Source: Oscillospiraceae bacterium
GTDB lineage: Bacteria > Bacillota > Clostridia > Oscillospirales > Ruminococcaceae
Direction of reading: 5' to 3'
DNA: 64,000 nt
Assembly: GCA_020054675.1 (NCBI GenBank)
Contig: JAIHAL010000001.1
Coordinates: 1 to 64,000, forward strand
Shown here: one piece after another, positions 42,344 through 50,536 of the stretch
Numbering within the stretch: position 1 is the first letter of the stretch
Layout of the letters: each line of letters begins with the position of its first letter
Translations under genes and position numbers: made by a program
Notes under the pieces: generated by a model
What the model was told of the DNA's origin: nothing
Databases searched by the model: none
Seen by the model: only the letters and a program-made list of their open reading frames with translations

Positions 42344-42375
42344 GCCCAAAAGCATTGCTTTTGGGCATTGTTTTT
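42344..42375 (+). terminator. Terminator of the spoIIIA operon
   Basis: GCCCAAAAGC (42344-42353) pairs with GCTTTTGGGC (42357-42366), 3-base loop, followed by ATTGTTTTT. Confidence 0.85.
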
Positions 42376-42753
42376 ATAGTAAAGAATTTATTTAAAATCA
42401 TTTTAAATACTAAGGTTATATATGTATATGTTTCTGAGGAACTTCTGATTTAAAAAATTATTCACACGAACTGGAAATAAATATGGTATAATTTACATAT
42501 AAAGATGGGGGAATTGATGGTTGATGATATAAAATAAGGGACCCTTTGATTTAAAGGAATAGGCTGATTTATTCAGAGAGTCCTTAGATGTCAGTGTTCC
42601 GCGAGTGGAAGATTTAGATGTTTTTTGGGTTATTGTCGAGGTTGTGTGGTCAGGTTGGATGTATTATAAAATAAGCTAACCATTGTTATGGAAATGTTTT
42701 ATAATGTTTATTAGCCGTTGCGTCAAATGAGATTTTATGTAGGGGGAATTTGA
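42376..42753. other. Intergenic region with IS-junction debris
   Basis: Holds the second copy of the 95-bp promoter/start block (42445-42537), then GGGACCCTTTGA (42538-42549) and, inverted, a GGCTGATTTATTCAGAGAGTCC string (42562-42583) similar to 351-371. No gene, tRNA or riboswitch seen in 42590-42740. Confidence 0.5.
42445..42537 (+). repeat. Copy of a 95-bp promoter/start region (partner 1-100, inverted)
   Basis: Matches the reverse complement of 1-98, including ATATGGTATAATTTACATAT. Here a strong GGGGG site and ATGGTTGATGATATAAAA are followed at once by TAA, so the gene is decapitated. Confidence 0.6.
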
Positions 42754-43260
42754 GTGAGAACAAAGGAATATGAAACCCCATTTGCAAAGTTGCATGTCTA
42801 TAAAAATGGACATGCAATAGACTTTGAAATACAGCCCTTTGAATATGGAATGTATCTCAATGACGATAGCTATAAGAAGCCAGAAGGATTATATAAAGTT
42901 ACAGTAGATATGAATTCGCTTCAGTTAGGCGATGTTTTAGTTTGTGAATTTGACTGTGGCTGTCTGCACAATGACGGCGGTAATGAATATACATTAAACA
43001 TTGTTGGCTCGATTGACAACTATACAGTTGGAATGGGAACGTATGATACACAGGATATTAATGAATGCTTTGGAGGAAGTAAACCATGGATACCATATGA
43101 TGTATGGGGAGATACAGGCAGAGGATATGAGATTCATATCATTGATAATCCAAAAGAATATCAAAGTCGAAAACATTTTCAACAGATTTATTTTATTATT
43201 GCATGGGAACCCAAAATAACAGACGAAGCAAGGGAATTAATATCTTTTGTTACATGCTGA
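42754..43260 (+). CDS. Orphan hypothetical protein in IS island
   Basis: 168 residues from GTG at 42754 (AGGGGGAA upstream). Soluble and acidic, rich in Tyr, Asp and Gly, with a beta-rich look (FEIQPFEYGMYLNDDSY, LGDVLVCEFDCGCLHNDGG, KPWIPYDVWGDTGRGYEIHII) and no signal peptide or membrane helix. I recognise no family. It sits between IS debris and a complete IS256 element, and could be an immunity or defence accessory gene, but nothing proves that. Confidence 0.6.
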   Translation: MRTKEYETPFAKLHVYKNGHAIDFEIQPFEYGMYLNDDSYKKPEGLYKVTVDMNSLQLGDVLVCEFDCGCLHNDGGNEYTLNIVGSIDNYTVGMGTYDTQDINECFGGSKPWIPYDVWGDTGRGYEIHIIDNPKEYQSRKHFQQIYFIIAWEPKITDEARELISFVTC

Positions 43261-43308
43261 GTACACTTGGGTAGTTTAGAAAAGGAGCTATTGTTGTGTC
43301 TGATGGTT

Positions 43309-44834
43309 CTAAAAATGGTTCTAAAAATAAAACTGTGTAAATGCGTTTAACAGCAAAAATTGGGCATACTAAAATTGCGGCCAAACAGGGCAATGCTGAG
43401 GAGCAACCCGACGCAGGCTGTGGGATAAAACTGTGGGAAGCGGCGATGAAAATCGCTGCTTTTTCCACAGGATATCCCCCAGCGGATAAACCTCGGGAGT
43501 TTGAGGGCAGAGCCCTCATCAGCCGTCAGGCTGTGAATCTCCCCTCAAAAAAGATGGCAAACTGAGAGTACGCAAGTCCCCAGCCCTGAACAGGCACAGT
43601 CCATTTTTTTGAGATTTCGGTCGCGCTCATATAAATTACCTTGCGTATTGAATCATCGGTTGGGAATATCGCTTTGGATTTTGTAAATTTACGCACCATC
43701 CTATGATAGCTTTCAACTGAATTTGTTGTATATATTATCCTCCTGATTTCCTGCGGATATTCAAAAATGGTAGTAAGTTCATTCCAGTTTTTATCCCATG
43801 CTTTAAGAATGTTAGGATACTTCTTGTCCCATTTCTCACGGAATTCCTCTTTTGCGTATTCTGCATCATCAAGGTTTACAGCGCTATAAATTTTCCTTAG
43901 GTCAGCACATACAGCTTTCCTGTCCTTATACGGCACAAATTTGCAGCTGTTTCTTACCTGATGAACTATGCAAAGCTGATTTTTTGTCTTGGGGAATATT
44001 GATTTTATCGCATCGTTAAGCCCTGTCAAATTATCATGGCAAGCTATGAAAATGTCCGTAACTCCGCGATTTTTCAGGTCTGAACATATGCTTGCATAGA
44101 AACTTGCAGATTCATTTTCTGAAATCCAAGTGCCTAAAATTTCCTTCTGCCCTTCCATGTTTATGCCGAGTACCGAGTACACGCATTTGCTGATGATTTT
44201 GTTGTCTTTCCGCGAATTAAATACGATTCCATCAAAGAAAATTACCGGATAAATACTGTCCAAGGGACGATTCTGCCATTCATTTACCTCAGGCAAAATG
44301 CGATCGGTTATCTTTGATATCATGCCTTGAGATATTTCCGACCCGTAAATTTCACGAAGCGTATCTTCAATGTCGCGCTGGCTCATGCCTTTTGCATACA
44401 TTGCCATAATTTTTTGTTCTATTTCGTCTGTTCTTGTTTGCCTTTTTTCAATGATTTTAGGTTCAAATTCGCCATTCCTGTCGCGCGGAACTGCAATTTC
44501 ACATTCACCGTAATCGCTGATTATGGTCTTTGTGCCATAACCGTTCCGGCTGTTTCCTGTGTTGATTCCGGCCGAAGAGTGCTTTTCATATCCAAGATGC
44601 TCCTCCATTTCAACTTCAAGCATTTGCTCTATCGTTCCGGCAAACAGCCTCTTGAGCTTTCTCTGAATATCTCCCGTGCTGTGGCAATCCGCCATCAGAT
44701 ATTTTACAAGCTCCTTTTCCTTTTCACTTAATTCGTTCTTACTCGTTCTCATGCCAATTACCTCCATTTTCTTATTCCTTTATTTATGGCTATTATTGGC
44801 ATTTACACGGTTCGGTATTCAGACTCCTAAAAAT
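43309..44834 (-). mobile_element. Complete IS256-family insertion sequence with 8-bp target duplication
   Basis: The element runs 43317-44826 (1510 bp). Its ends, GGTTCTAAAAATAAAACTG... and (reverse) GAGTCTGAATACCGAACCG..., match at 19 of 28 positions and share GTGTAAATGC. CTAAAAAT at 43309-43316 is exactly repeated at 44827-44834, the 8-bp duplication expected for IS256. It therefore looks recent and possibly active. A terminator-like hairpin (GCGGCGAT-GAAA-ATCGCTGC) at 43441-43460 shields the right end. Confidence 0.9.
43526..44767 (-). CDS. IS256-family transposase
   Basis: 413 residues, full length for the family (PF00872). N-terminal DNA-binding part (KELVKYLMADCHSTGDIQRKL, FAGTIEQMLEVEMEEHLGYE), catalytic first Asp in VIFFDGIVFN, second Asp in FIACHDNLTGL, C-x-x-H in QLCIVHQVRNS, catalytic Glu in TTNSVESYHRMVRK. 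The intact frame with the target duplication suggests an active copy. ATG at 44752 (MRTSKNELS) is an alternative start. Confidence 0.95.
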   Translation of the reverse strand: MEVIGMRTSKNELSEKEKELVKYLMADCHSTGDIQRKLKRLFAGTIEQMLEVEMEEHLGYEKHSSAGINTGNSRNGYGTKTIISDYGECEIAVPRDRNGEFEPKIIEKRQTRTDEIEQKIMAMYAKGMSQRDIEDTLREIYGSEISQGMISKITDRILPEVNEWQNRPLDSIYPVIFFDGIVFNSRKDNKIISKCVYSVLGINMEGQKEILGTWISENESASFYASICSDLKNRGVTDIFIACHDNLTGLNDAIKSIFPKTKNQLCIVHQVRNSCKFVPYKDRKAVCADLRKIYSAVNLDDAEYAKEEFREKWDKKYPNILKAWDKNWNELTTIFEYPQEIRRIIYTTNSVESYHRMVRKFTKSKAIFPTDDSIRKVIYMSATEISKKWTVPVQGWGLAYSQFAIFFEGRFTA

Positions 44835-44839
44835 AAAAC

Positions 44840-44873
44840 GTATTCACTCCATAAACCTGCGTCTGGCATACGA
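44840..44873 (-). repeat. Diverged third copy of the 42-bp repeat
   Basis: On the minus strand this reads GCCAGACGCAGG with flanks matching the units at 6454-6542 in about 26 of 34 positions. It lies just outside the IS256 insertion and, joined to CTAAAAATAAAAC, seems to be the end of another element into which IS256 inserted. Confidence 0.5.
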
Positions 44874-44890
44874 AAGAAAAGATACAGTAA

Positions 44891-45904
44891 TTAACCCCAT
44901 GTCTTATGCTTAAGTAACTCTGCAATCTCCGCTGTTCCAGGTAATTTTTCTGTTGCAAGAATTTGTGTTAAATCAAATACTCGTGAGCCCATTGAGCCAC
45001 CTGCTGATATTTTCTTAAAATCAGTTTCATAGAAATTCTCAACAAAGAAATATCTATGTTCTATCGTTCTTAAGTCATATCCATGAGAATCGCCATCAGC
45101 CATTGCTTTTTGAATCAATGCTTTGCGTTCATCAGTTAACTCACCAAATTCAGGTGTATATTTGATGCCCGATTCAGTTTCAATAGCTGTAATACGAGCA
45201 CAGATTTTTCCGATAGCACGTACACTCTTCTGTTTGTATAATCCAAGATAATCATGCGCTCTAAACCCACGCTCAGCTTTATCATAATAAATGTTATTGC
45301 CAATATTAAAATCAATTGTGGTACCAGCAAGCTGCATACGTAGATACTTCCAGGAATCAGAAACAGGAATCAAACCATCCTTATAACAATAATTCAAATA
45401 ATCTTCCAACACATCCTGCATTTCGTAATCCCTGTCATCAATAACATCTCGTATTGCATCAATAATACCCTCGAAAGTGGTATTAACGTGCATGACAGGA
45501 TATCTCTGTGTGGCATTATATTTCTTCAATTGGTCATCAAACTCTTTTTTCTTTTTTGGAGCCATCAACTCCGGTGCTAAAGTGATTATTACTTTATACT
45601 TTTCATCCCCAAAAGATTTTAAATGTCGTAGCAGTTGATCTGAATAGAACCAGTCAGACATTTTTGTCTCTACAACAATTTTAAAGCTTTCTTGTGTAAT
45701 GGTAGCATCTGGGATACTTTTTGTACTCTTTTCCTGAAGGTTAAAAACAATCTCTGGTTCAAAGGAATCTGAAAAGAATTCTGACTTCATAAAACGAAAG
45801 AATTTATCTGAAGAATATGAATACAGCCGAGATAATAGCAGCATCGTATTTGCTGTTGCGACATTTTCTTTCGCATGATATCTTTGGAAATAATGAATCT
45901 TCAT
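44891..45904 (-). CDS. Stand-alone PD-(D/E)XK nuclease-like protein
   Basis: 337 residues. P65-D66 ... E79-T-K81 in IPDATITQESFKIVVETK gives the PD-x12-ExK signature of the restriction-endonuclease-like fold, preceded by helices (NTMLLLSRLYSYS) and followed by QLLRHLKSFGDEKYKVIITLAPE. The C-terminal half (AGTTIDFNIGNNIYYDKAERGFRAHDYLGLY, a beta-rich domain) may be a DNA-recognition part. No methylase or helicase partner is seen, so it could be a lone defence nuclease, a remnant restriction gene, or IS-island cargo. Flanked by IS256 and an IS5 remnant, consistent with acquisition. Confidence 0.7.
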   Translation of the reverse strand: MKIHYFQRYHAKENVATANTMLLLSRLYSYSSDKFFRFMKSEFFSDSFEPEIVFNLQEKSTKSIPDATITQESFKIVVETKMSDWFYSDQLLRHLKSFGDEKYKVIITLAPELMAPKKKKEFDDQLKKYNATQRYPVMHVNTTFEGIIDAIRDVIDDRDYEMQDVLEDYLNYCYKDGLIPVSDSWKYLRMQLAGTTIDFNIGNNIYYDKAERGFRAHDYLGLYKQKSVRAIGKICARITAIETESGIKYTPEFGELTDERKALIQKAMADGDSHGYDLRTIEHRYFFVENFYETDFKKISAGGSMGSRVFDLTQILATEKLPGTAEIAELLKHKTWG

Positions 45905-45919
45905 AACTATTTATCCCCT

Positions 45920-46102
45920 CTAATTTTTTTTATACTCCAATTTGATTTTTATAATGTCATCTATTTGCAATGCTTTAAAAAGATGCTGCAAAACGCCGCT
46001 TTTGCTCCATCTGTTCATACGAACGTAAACAGTATGCCCCAATCCACGTTGCCGCGGAAGATATGAGGCAATTCGATCAAATTGTTCTTTTGTTATTTCC
46101 AT
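45920..46102 (-). pseudogene. IS5-family OrfA, internally deleted
   Basis: From ATG at 46102 the frame encodes MEITKEQFDRIASYLPRQRG then jumps to LGHTVYVRMNRWSKSGVLQ and LFKALQ. The intervening about 30 residues (usually the RLINALLYILENGCKWRALP block) are deleted in frame. This is a dead IS5-type transposase fragment. A related segment lies at 9365-9511. Confidence 0.7.
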
Positions 46103-46142
46103 ACAATTATCATACCATATTTTATAATTTAATGCAATAGTG

Positions 46143-46252
46143 TTAACAGATTCTAAAAAAATTGCGGCCAAACAGGGCAATATTTTGAGCATTCCGACGC
46201 AGGCTGCGGGATAAAATTATGGAAAGCGGCGATGAAAATCGCCGCTTTCTGT
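46143..46252 (-). mobile_element. IS256 right-end remnant (fourth copy)
   Basis: Carries TTGCGGCCAAACAGGGCAAT, the CCGACGCAGGCTG segment and the hairpin AAGCGGCGAT-GAAA-ATCGCCGCTT (46227-46250), perfectly paired here, followed by TCTG. The tip is missing. 46253-46367 is AT-rich, with nothing else recognised. Confidence 0.7.
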
Positions 46253-46367
46253 TTAAATTGAAATTTGCAATAGCTGTAAATTTAAAAATTTTGAATTGGT
46301 CAGATAAATTCAGTTTAAAAATTACTTTTATTTTTAAGTCTTTTAAAATATATGCAGTCAACAATAC

Positions 46368-46395
46368 TTGCAATTAGGCAATTTTATGCTATAAT
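46368..46395 (+). promoter_or_regulatory. SigA-type promoter of asp23
   Basis: TTGCAA (46368-46373), 16-bp spacer, TATAAT (46390-46395). Confidence 0.6.
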
Positions 46396-46450
46396 AATAT
46401 TGTATATGCAAATTTTGAAAACCCGCTTGGATTGAAAGGAAGACTGCGAA

Positions 46451-46813
46451 ATGGAAGTAAAAAGCAAATTTCAGCAAGGAACGCTTAAAGTATCCGATGA
46501 AGTCATATCGTCAGTGGCAAGACTTGCGGCTTGCGAGGTGGAGGGGATAATCGGCATTGCGGAACCGGAAGCTTCCTTTGGCAGAATGTTTGTAAAACCG
46601 GATAAAAATGATGCTGTTAAGATTAAAATTTCCGGAGATACGGTTGAAATTTCGCTTGGTGTTCTTGTGAAATACGGATGCAAAGCTGCGGTTGCCGCCA
46701 AACGGGTACAGGAAAATATAAAGGCTGCGCTTCAAAATATGACGGGGATAATGGTTTCAAGAGTTGATGTTTTGATTGCGGGAGTTGTTTTTGAGAATAA
46801 TAAAAAGGAATAG
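46451..46813 (+). CDS. Asp23/Gls24-family protein
   Basis: 120 residues of PF03780: GTLKVSDEVISSVARLAACEVEGIIGI, GDTVEISLGVLVKYGCKAAVAAKRVQENIKAALQNMTGIMVSRVDVLIAGV. Firmicutes homologues act in envelope stress response and sit at the membrane. In many clostridia the gene precedes nusB, as here. AGGAAG precedes the ATG. Confidence 0.92.
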   Translation: MEVKSKFQQGTLKVSDEVISSVARLAACEVEGIIGIAEPEASFGRMFVKPDKNDAVKIKISGDTVEISLGVLVKYGCKAAVAAKRVQENIKAALQNMTGIMVSRVDVLIAGVVFENNKKE

Positions 46814-46823
46814 CAACGGCGGG

Positions 46824-46870
46824 CTTTACGCGAAAAGTGCGTGAAGCTTGCTTTGCTGTTTTGGTATAAT
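46824..46870 (+). promoter_or_regulatory. Hairpin and -10 box before nusB
   Basis: CTTTACGC (46824-46831) pairs with GCGTGAAG (46839-46846) without a U-run, and TATAAT lies at 46865-46870; the -35 box is poor. Confidence 0.35.
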
Positions 46871-46907
46871 ATGCTAAAAATGCCTGATGGCGGAATGGAG
46901 TTTTGCA

Positions 46908-47312
46908 ATGTCAAGACGCGAAATGCGTGAATCTGCTTTTAAGCTTGTTTTTGAGAGCCTTTTTAGGAATGAACCTGCCGATGAAATAATTGAACTTGCT
47001 GAGGGTATTGATGAAATAATAATAAATGATGATGTCGTAAGGATGTTTAAGGGAACGGTTGAGCATTCAAAGGAATTTGATGAAATAATATCCAGGTTCA
47101 GCGAAAAAAGGCAGTTTGAAAGAATACCAAAGGTAAATATTGCCGTATTAAGACTTGCGCTGTATGAAATTCTTTATGAGGAAAAAGTGCCTATGAATGT
47201 TGCAATAAACGAAGCGGTGCTTATTTCAAAAAAATATTCGCATGAAAGCGACGTTGCCTTTGTAAATGGGATTTTGGGGGCTTATTCAAGAAGCAAAGAG
47301 GAAAATGCGTAA
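46908..47312 (+). CDS. nusB: Transcription antitermination factor NusB
   Basis: 134 residues, all-helical: MSRREMRESAFKLVFESLF, the usual NusB opening, and VPMNVAINEAVLISKKYSHESDVAFVNGILGAY. Binds boxA RNA with S10 to aid rRNA transcription. ATG at 46908 after GGAG; the frame from 46887 adds seven atypical residues. Confidence 0.94.
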   Translation: MSRREMRESAFKLVFESLFRNEPADEIIELAEGIDEIIINDDVVRMFKGTVEHSKEFDEIISRFSEKRQFERIPKVNIAVLRLALYEILYEEKVPMNVAINEAVLISKKYSHESDVAFVNGILGAYSRSKEENA

Positions 47313-48280
47313 TGGCATGTTTTCTTGGCATAGATACAAGCAATTATACAACTTCGCTTGCAATTTATGATGATGAAACCGGAGAAATGCTCCAAGCAAA
47401 AATGCCTTTGCCTGTAAAGGAAAATGAAATAGGATTAAGGCAAAGCGATGCGATATTTCATCATACTAAAAATCTTCCGGAGTTAATGGAAAAATGCTTT
47501 CCAAATAATAAGAAAATTGCTGCGGCGGGAGTTTCTGTAAAGCCAAGGGATGCGCAAGACTCGTATATGCCGTGTTTTCTTGCGGGGGAAGGGCTTGCCC
47601 GTTCGGTTTGCGCTATGGGCTCTATTGATTTGCATAAAACATCCCATCAAACGGGGCATATTCTTGCGGCGATTTTTTCATGCAAAAAATTTGAATTTTT
47701 AAAGCAAAGATTTGTTGCTTTTCATGTCAGCGGGGGGACTACCGAATGTCTGCTTGTTGAGCCCGACGAGGATAAAGTGGTAAAAATCTCCTTGATTGCA
47801 TCTTCGTTGGATTTAAAGGCCGGACAGGCAGTTGATAGGATTGGCGTTTTTATGGGATTGAGATTCCCATGTGGGCCGGAAATGGAAGAACTTGCTCTTG
47901 AAAGCAAAAAGGAATATAATATAAAACCTGCAATGAAAGGGCTTGACTGCTGCCTTTCAGGAATTGAAAACAAATGCAGGGATATGCTTTTAAAAAACGA
48001 AAAAAAGGAAGATGTTGCAAAATACTGCATAGATTACATCGGAAAAGCAGTTGAGGAAATGACTGCCGGAGTATTAAATGAATATGGAAAGCTTCCCGTT
48101 GTATACGCCGGGGGAGTAATGTCAAATTTACTTATAAGGAAAAGGATTTTAAATAGATTTGAAGCTTATTTTGCAAATCCGGAATATTCCTGCGACAATG
48201 CCGCGGGGGTTGCTTTTTTTGCCGCTTTAAAGCATAAGGAGAAAACGAATGAACAATATCCTTACGGTTTCGCAGATTAA
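47312..48280 (+). CDS. TsaD-like (Kae1/Qri7-family) paralogue
   Basis: 322 residues of the ASKHA fold: FLGIDTSNYTTSLAIYD, the metal-binding H112-x3-H116 in SHQTGHILAA, FHVSGGTTECLL, AGGVMSN and SCDNAAGVAFFAA (metal Asp). The general pattern is that of TsaD, which makes t6A on tRNA, but diverged (HMEGH is HQTGH). Clostridia often carry this second paralogue beside nusB and xseA; its function is unknown. Start ATG overlaps the nusB stop (TAATG). Confidence 0.85.
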   Translation: MACFLGIDTSNYTTSLAIYDDETGEMLQAKMPLPVKENEIGLRQSDAIFHHTKNLPELMEKCFPNNKKIAAAGVSVKPRDAQDSYMPCFLAGEGLARSVCAMGSIDLHKTSHQTGHILAAIFSCKKFEFLKQRFVAFHVSGGTTECLLVEPDEDKVVKISLIASSLDLKAGQAVDRIGVFMGLRFPCGPEMEELALESKKEYNIKPAMKGLDCCLSGIENKCRDMLLKNEKKEDVAKYCIDYIGKAVEEMTAGVLNEYGKLPVVYAGGVMSNLLIRKRILNRFEAYFANPEYSCDNAAGVAFFAALKHKEKTNEQYPYGFAD

Positions 48281-49445
48281 CAAATATATTTCCTTTAAAT
48301 TTAGGGATGATATAAATTTAAAAAACAAGCTGATAAAGGGAGAAATCTCAAACTTTACGCATCACTTGAAGACGGGACATTTTTATTTCACTTTAAAGGA
48401 TAATGAAAGCTCCATTAAGGCTGTAATGTTTGCCGATTTTGCAAAAGCAGTAAAGTTTCGCCCCGAAAACGGGATGGAAGTCATTGTCATGGCTAATGTG
48501 CAGGTCTTTGAGAGGGATGGGATATATCAGCTGTATGTTTATGATATGTATCCAAGCGGAGTGGGAGCTTTATATCTTGCCTTTGAACAGCTCAAAGAAA
48601 AGCTTTTTAAGGAGGGTCTTTTTGATGCCGCACATAAGCTTCCTTTGCCGAAATATCCTAAAAAAATAGGCATAATAACTGCAAAAACAGGTGCTGCGCT
48701 TCAAGATATGCTTAATATAATTTCAAGAAGGTATCCGGTTTGCGAGGTCTTGCTGATACCTGCAACAGTTCAGGGCGAAAATGCTCCGGCGTCAATTTGC
48801 CAAGCAATTTATTCCGCAATGGAAACTGATTGCGATTTGCTTATTTTGGGCAGGGGCGGCGGTTCTTTCGAGGATTTGTCCGCGTTTAACAGCGAACAGG
48901 TCGCAAGAGCGGCATATGAATGCACCATACCGTTGATTTCTGCGGTGGGACATGAAACCGATGTTACGATAGTTGATTTTGTGGCTGATTTAAGGGCGCC
49001 GACTCCATCTGCGGCGGCGGAACTTGCCGTTCCGGATAAGAATTTCATTTACGGGCTTTTAAACGGATATTTGGAACGTCTTGAAAAATCAATGGTAAAT
49101 CTTATAAATGCAAAAGAAAAACGCTTGGACTCATATGCTTTGAAGTTTGCCGCACTTTCGCCCCAGGGCAAATTTGAAAGGTCTTGTGAAAGGCTTGAAG
49201 ACGTAAGAGAACGTCTTGAAAAAGCAATTTTAAAAATAATTGCTGAAAATAAAACCGCGGTAGAAAAAAATCTTGAAAAGCTTGAGGCATTAAATCCGCT
49301 TAATGTGTTAAGCAGAGGTTATGCGCTTGTTTATGCAAAAGAAAGGCCCGTTGGCAGCATCACAAATCTTGATTGCGGCGATGAGATAAAAATAAAATTT
49401 TCAAACGGCGAGGCTGTTGCGGTTATAAAAGAAATTAAAAGTTAG
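48249..49445 (+). CDS. xseA: Exodeoxyribonuclease VII large subunit
   Basis: 398 residues: OB-fold (LTVSQINKYISFKFRDDINLKNKLIKGEISNF pattern, residues 1-100), catalytic domain with KKIGIITAKTGAALQDMLNIISRRYP, LGRGGGSFEDLSAFNSEQVARA, VGHETDVTIVDFVADLRAPTPSAAAEL, then a coiled coil and ALNPLNVLSRGYALVY. Overlaps the tsaD paralogue by 32 bases. Degrades ssDNA with XseB. Confidence 0.95.
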   Translation: MNNILTVSQINKYISFKFRDDINLKNKLIKGEISNFTHHLKTGHFYFTLKDNESSIKAVMFADFAKAVKFRPENGMEVIVMANVQVFERDGIYQLYVYDMYPSGVGALYLAFEQLKEKLFKEGLFDAAHKLPLPKYPKKIGIITAKTGAALQDMLNIISRRYPVCEVLLIPATVQGENAPASICQAIYSAMETDCDLLILGRGGGSFEDLSAFNSEQVARAAYECTIPLISAVGHETDVTIVDFVADLRAPTPSAAAELAVPDKNFIYGLLNGYLERLEKSMVNLINAKEKRLDSYALKFAALSPQGKFERSCERLEDVRERLEKAILKIIAENKTAVEKNLEKLEALNPLNVLSRGYALVYAKERPVGSITNLDCGDEIKIKFSNGEAVAVIKEIKS

Positions 49446-49455
49446 GGAGCTTTAT

Positions 49456-49629
49456 ATGGATTTTGAAGATTCTTTAAAAAAGATAGAAGAAATTCTGGCA
49501 AGGCTTGAGGGAGGAAATATTCCGCTTGAAGAAGCTTTAAGCCTTTATTCGCAAGGAGTCGAGCTTTCCCGAAAGTGCAGAGAAGAGCTTGAAAACGCAA
49601 AGCTGAAAATAACCGAAAAAAAGGAATGA
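49456..49629 (+). CDS. xseB: Exodeoxyribonuclease VII small subunit
   Basis: 57 residues: FEDSLKKIEEILARLEGG, PLEEALSLYSQGVELSRKCREEL, a helical hairpin exactly like XseB (PF02609), the partner of XseA. Length is slightly short but ordinary. TTAGGGAGC lies before the ATG. Its TGA overlaps the ispA ATG. Confidence 0.93.
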   Translation: MDFEDSLKKIEEILARLEGGNIPLEEALSLYSQGVELSRKCREELENAKLKITEKKE

Positions 49630-50522
49630 TGAAATTGACCGGCGAAAACAAGGAGCGTTTGAATTTTTATATAGATATAATAGAAAAAAAACTTGCATCA
49701 TATAATAATTTTGATGAAGAAAATTTTCCTCAAAAAAATTTGGCAGATGCAATGAATTATTCGCTTTCCGCAGGAGGGAAGCGTGTAAGGCCTGTGCTTA
49801 TGCTTGAATTTTGCCGTCTTTGCGGAGGGGATTTTCAAAAAGCGCTTTCCCCCGCTGCGGCAATGGAAATGATTCATACTTTTTCGCTTATACATGATGA
49901 TTTGCCTTGCATGGATGATGATGATTTCAGAAGAGGAAAACCGTCATGCCATAAAAAATTCGGCGAAGCCATTGCACTTTTGGCGGGGGATGCCCTTGAA
50001 AACCTTGCTTTTGAAGTTATTGCCGATTGCGAACTGCCGGATAGGGTAAAAATAAATTTGATTAGGGAGCTTTCCAATGCCGTCGGAATAAACGGAATGA
50101 TTGGAGGGCAGGTTATTGACATTGAAAACGAAGGCAAGGGGATTTCGGAGGATTTGCTTTACAAAATGCACTCCTGCAAGACGGGGGCGCTTATAAAGGC
50201 GGCTTGCCGGATGGGATGCATTGCCGCGGATGCAGACGGGAAAAAACTTTTGAATGCGGGAGCTTTTGCTGAGAAGATAGGCCTTGCATTTCAAATAATA
50301 GATGATATACTTAATGTTGCCGGTGATGAAAAAGTTTTAGGCAAGCCGGTAGGAAGCGACATCAAGCATGGGAAAACAACTTTTGTCACAATTTATGGGC
50401 TTGAAAAATCCATGCAGATGGCGGAGACTCTTACAAACGAAGCAATTTCAATACTTAAAGAATTTGATGAAAATGAATTTATAGTTGATTTTACAAAAAA
50501 TCTTCTTTTGAGAAAAAAATAA
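49626..50522 (+). CDS. ispA: Polyprenyl (farnesyl/geranyl) diphosphate synthase
   Basis: 298 residues of the all-alpha prenyl synthase family: SAGGKRVRPVLML, first Asp-rich motif DDLPCMDDDDFRRGKPS, GMIGGQVIDIENEG, KTGALIKAA, second motif FQIIDDILNVAGDEKVLGKPVGSD. Cytosolic chain elongation from IPP/DMAPP, probably to FPP. Start ATG at 49626 (a second ATG follows). xseA-xseB-ispA-dxs is a standard order. Confidence 0.93.
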   Translation: MMKLTGENKERLNFYIDIIEKKLASYNNFDEENFPQKNLADAMNYSLSAGGKRVRPVLMLEFCRLCGGDFQKALSPAAAMEMIHTFSLIHDDLPCMDDDDFRRGKPSCHKKFGEAIALLAGDALENLAFEVIADCELPDRVKINLIRELSNAVGINGMIGGQVIDIENEGKGISEDLLYKMHSCKTGALIKAACRMGCIAADADGKKLLNAGAFAEKIGLAFQIIDDILNVAGDEKVLGKPVGSDIKHGKTTFVTIYGLEKSMQMAETLTNEAISILKEFDENEFIVDFTKNLLLRKK

Positions 50523-50536
50523 TTGGATTGGTGAAT

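Noticed and set aside
43250-43519. 89-codon minus-strand ORF downstream of the IS256 transposase
   Set aside because: It is the translated IS right end, seen again in three other copies (458-736, 6531-6731, 46143-46250); the shared peptide reflects the DNA repeat.
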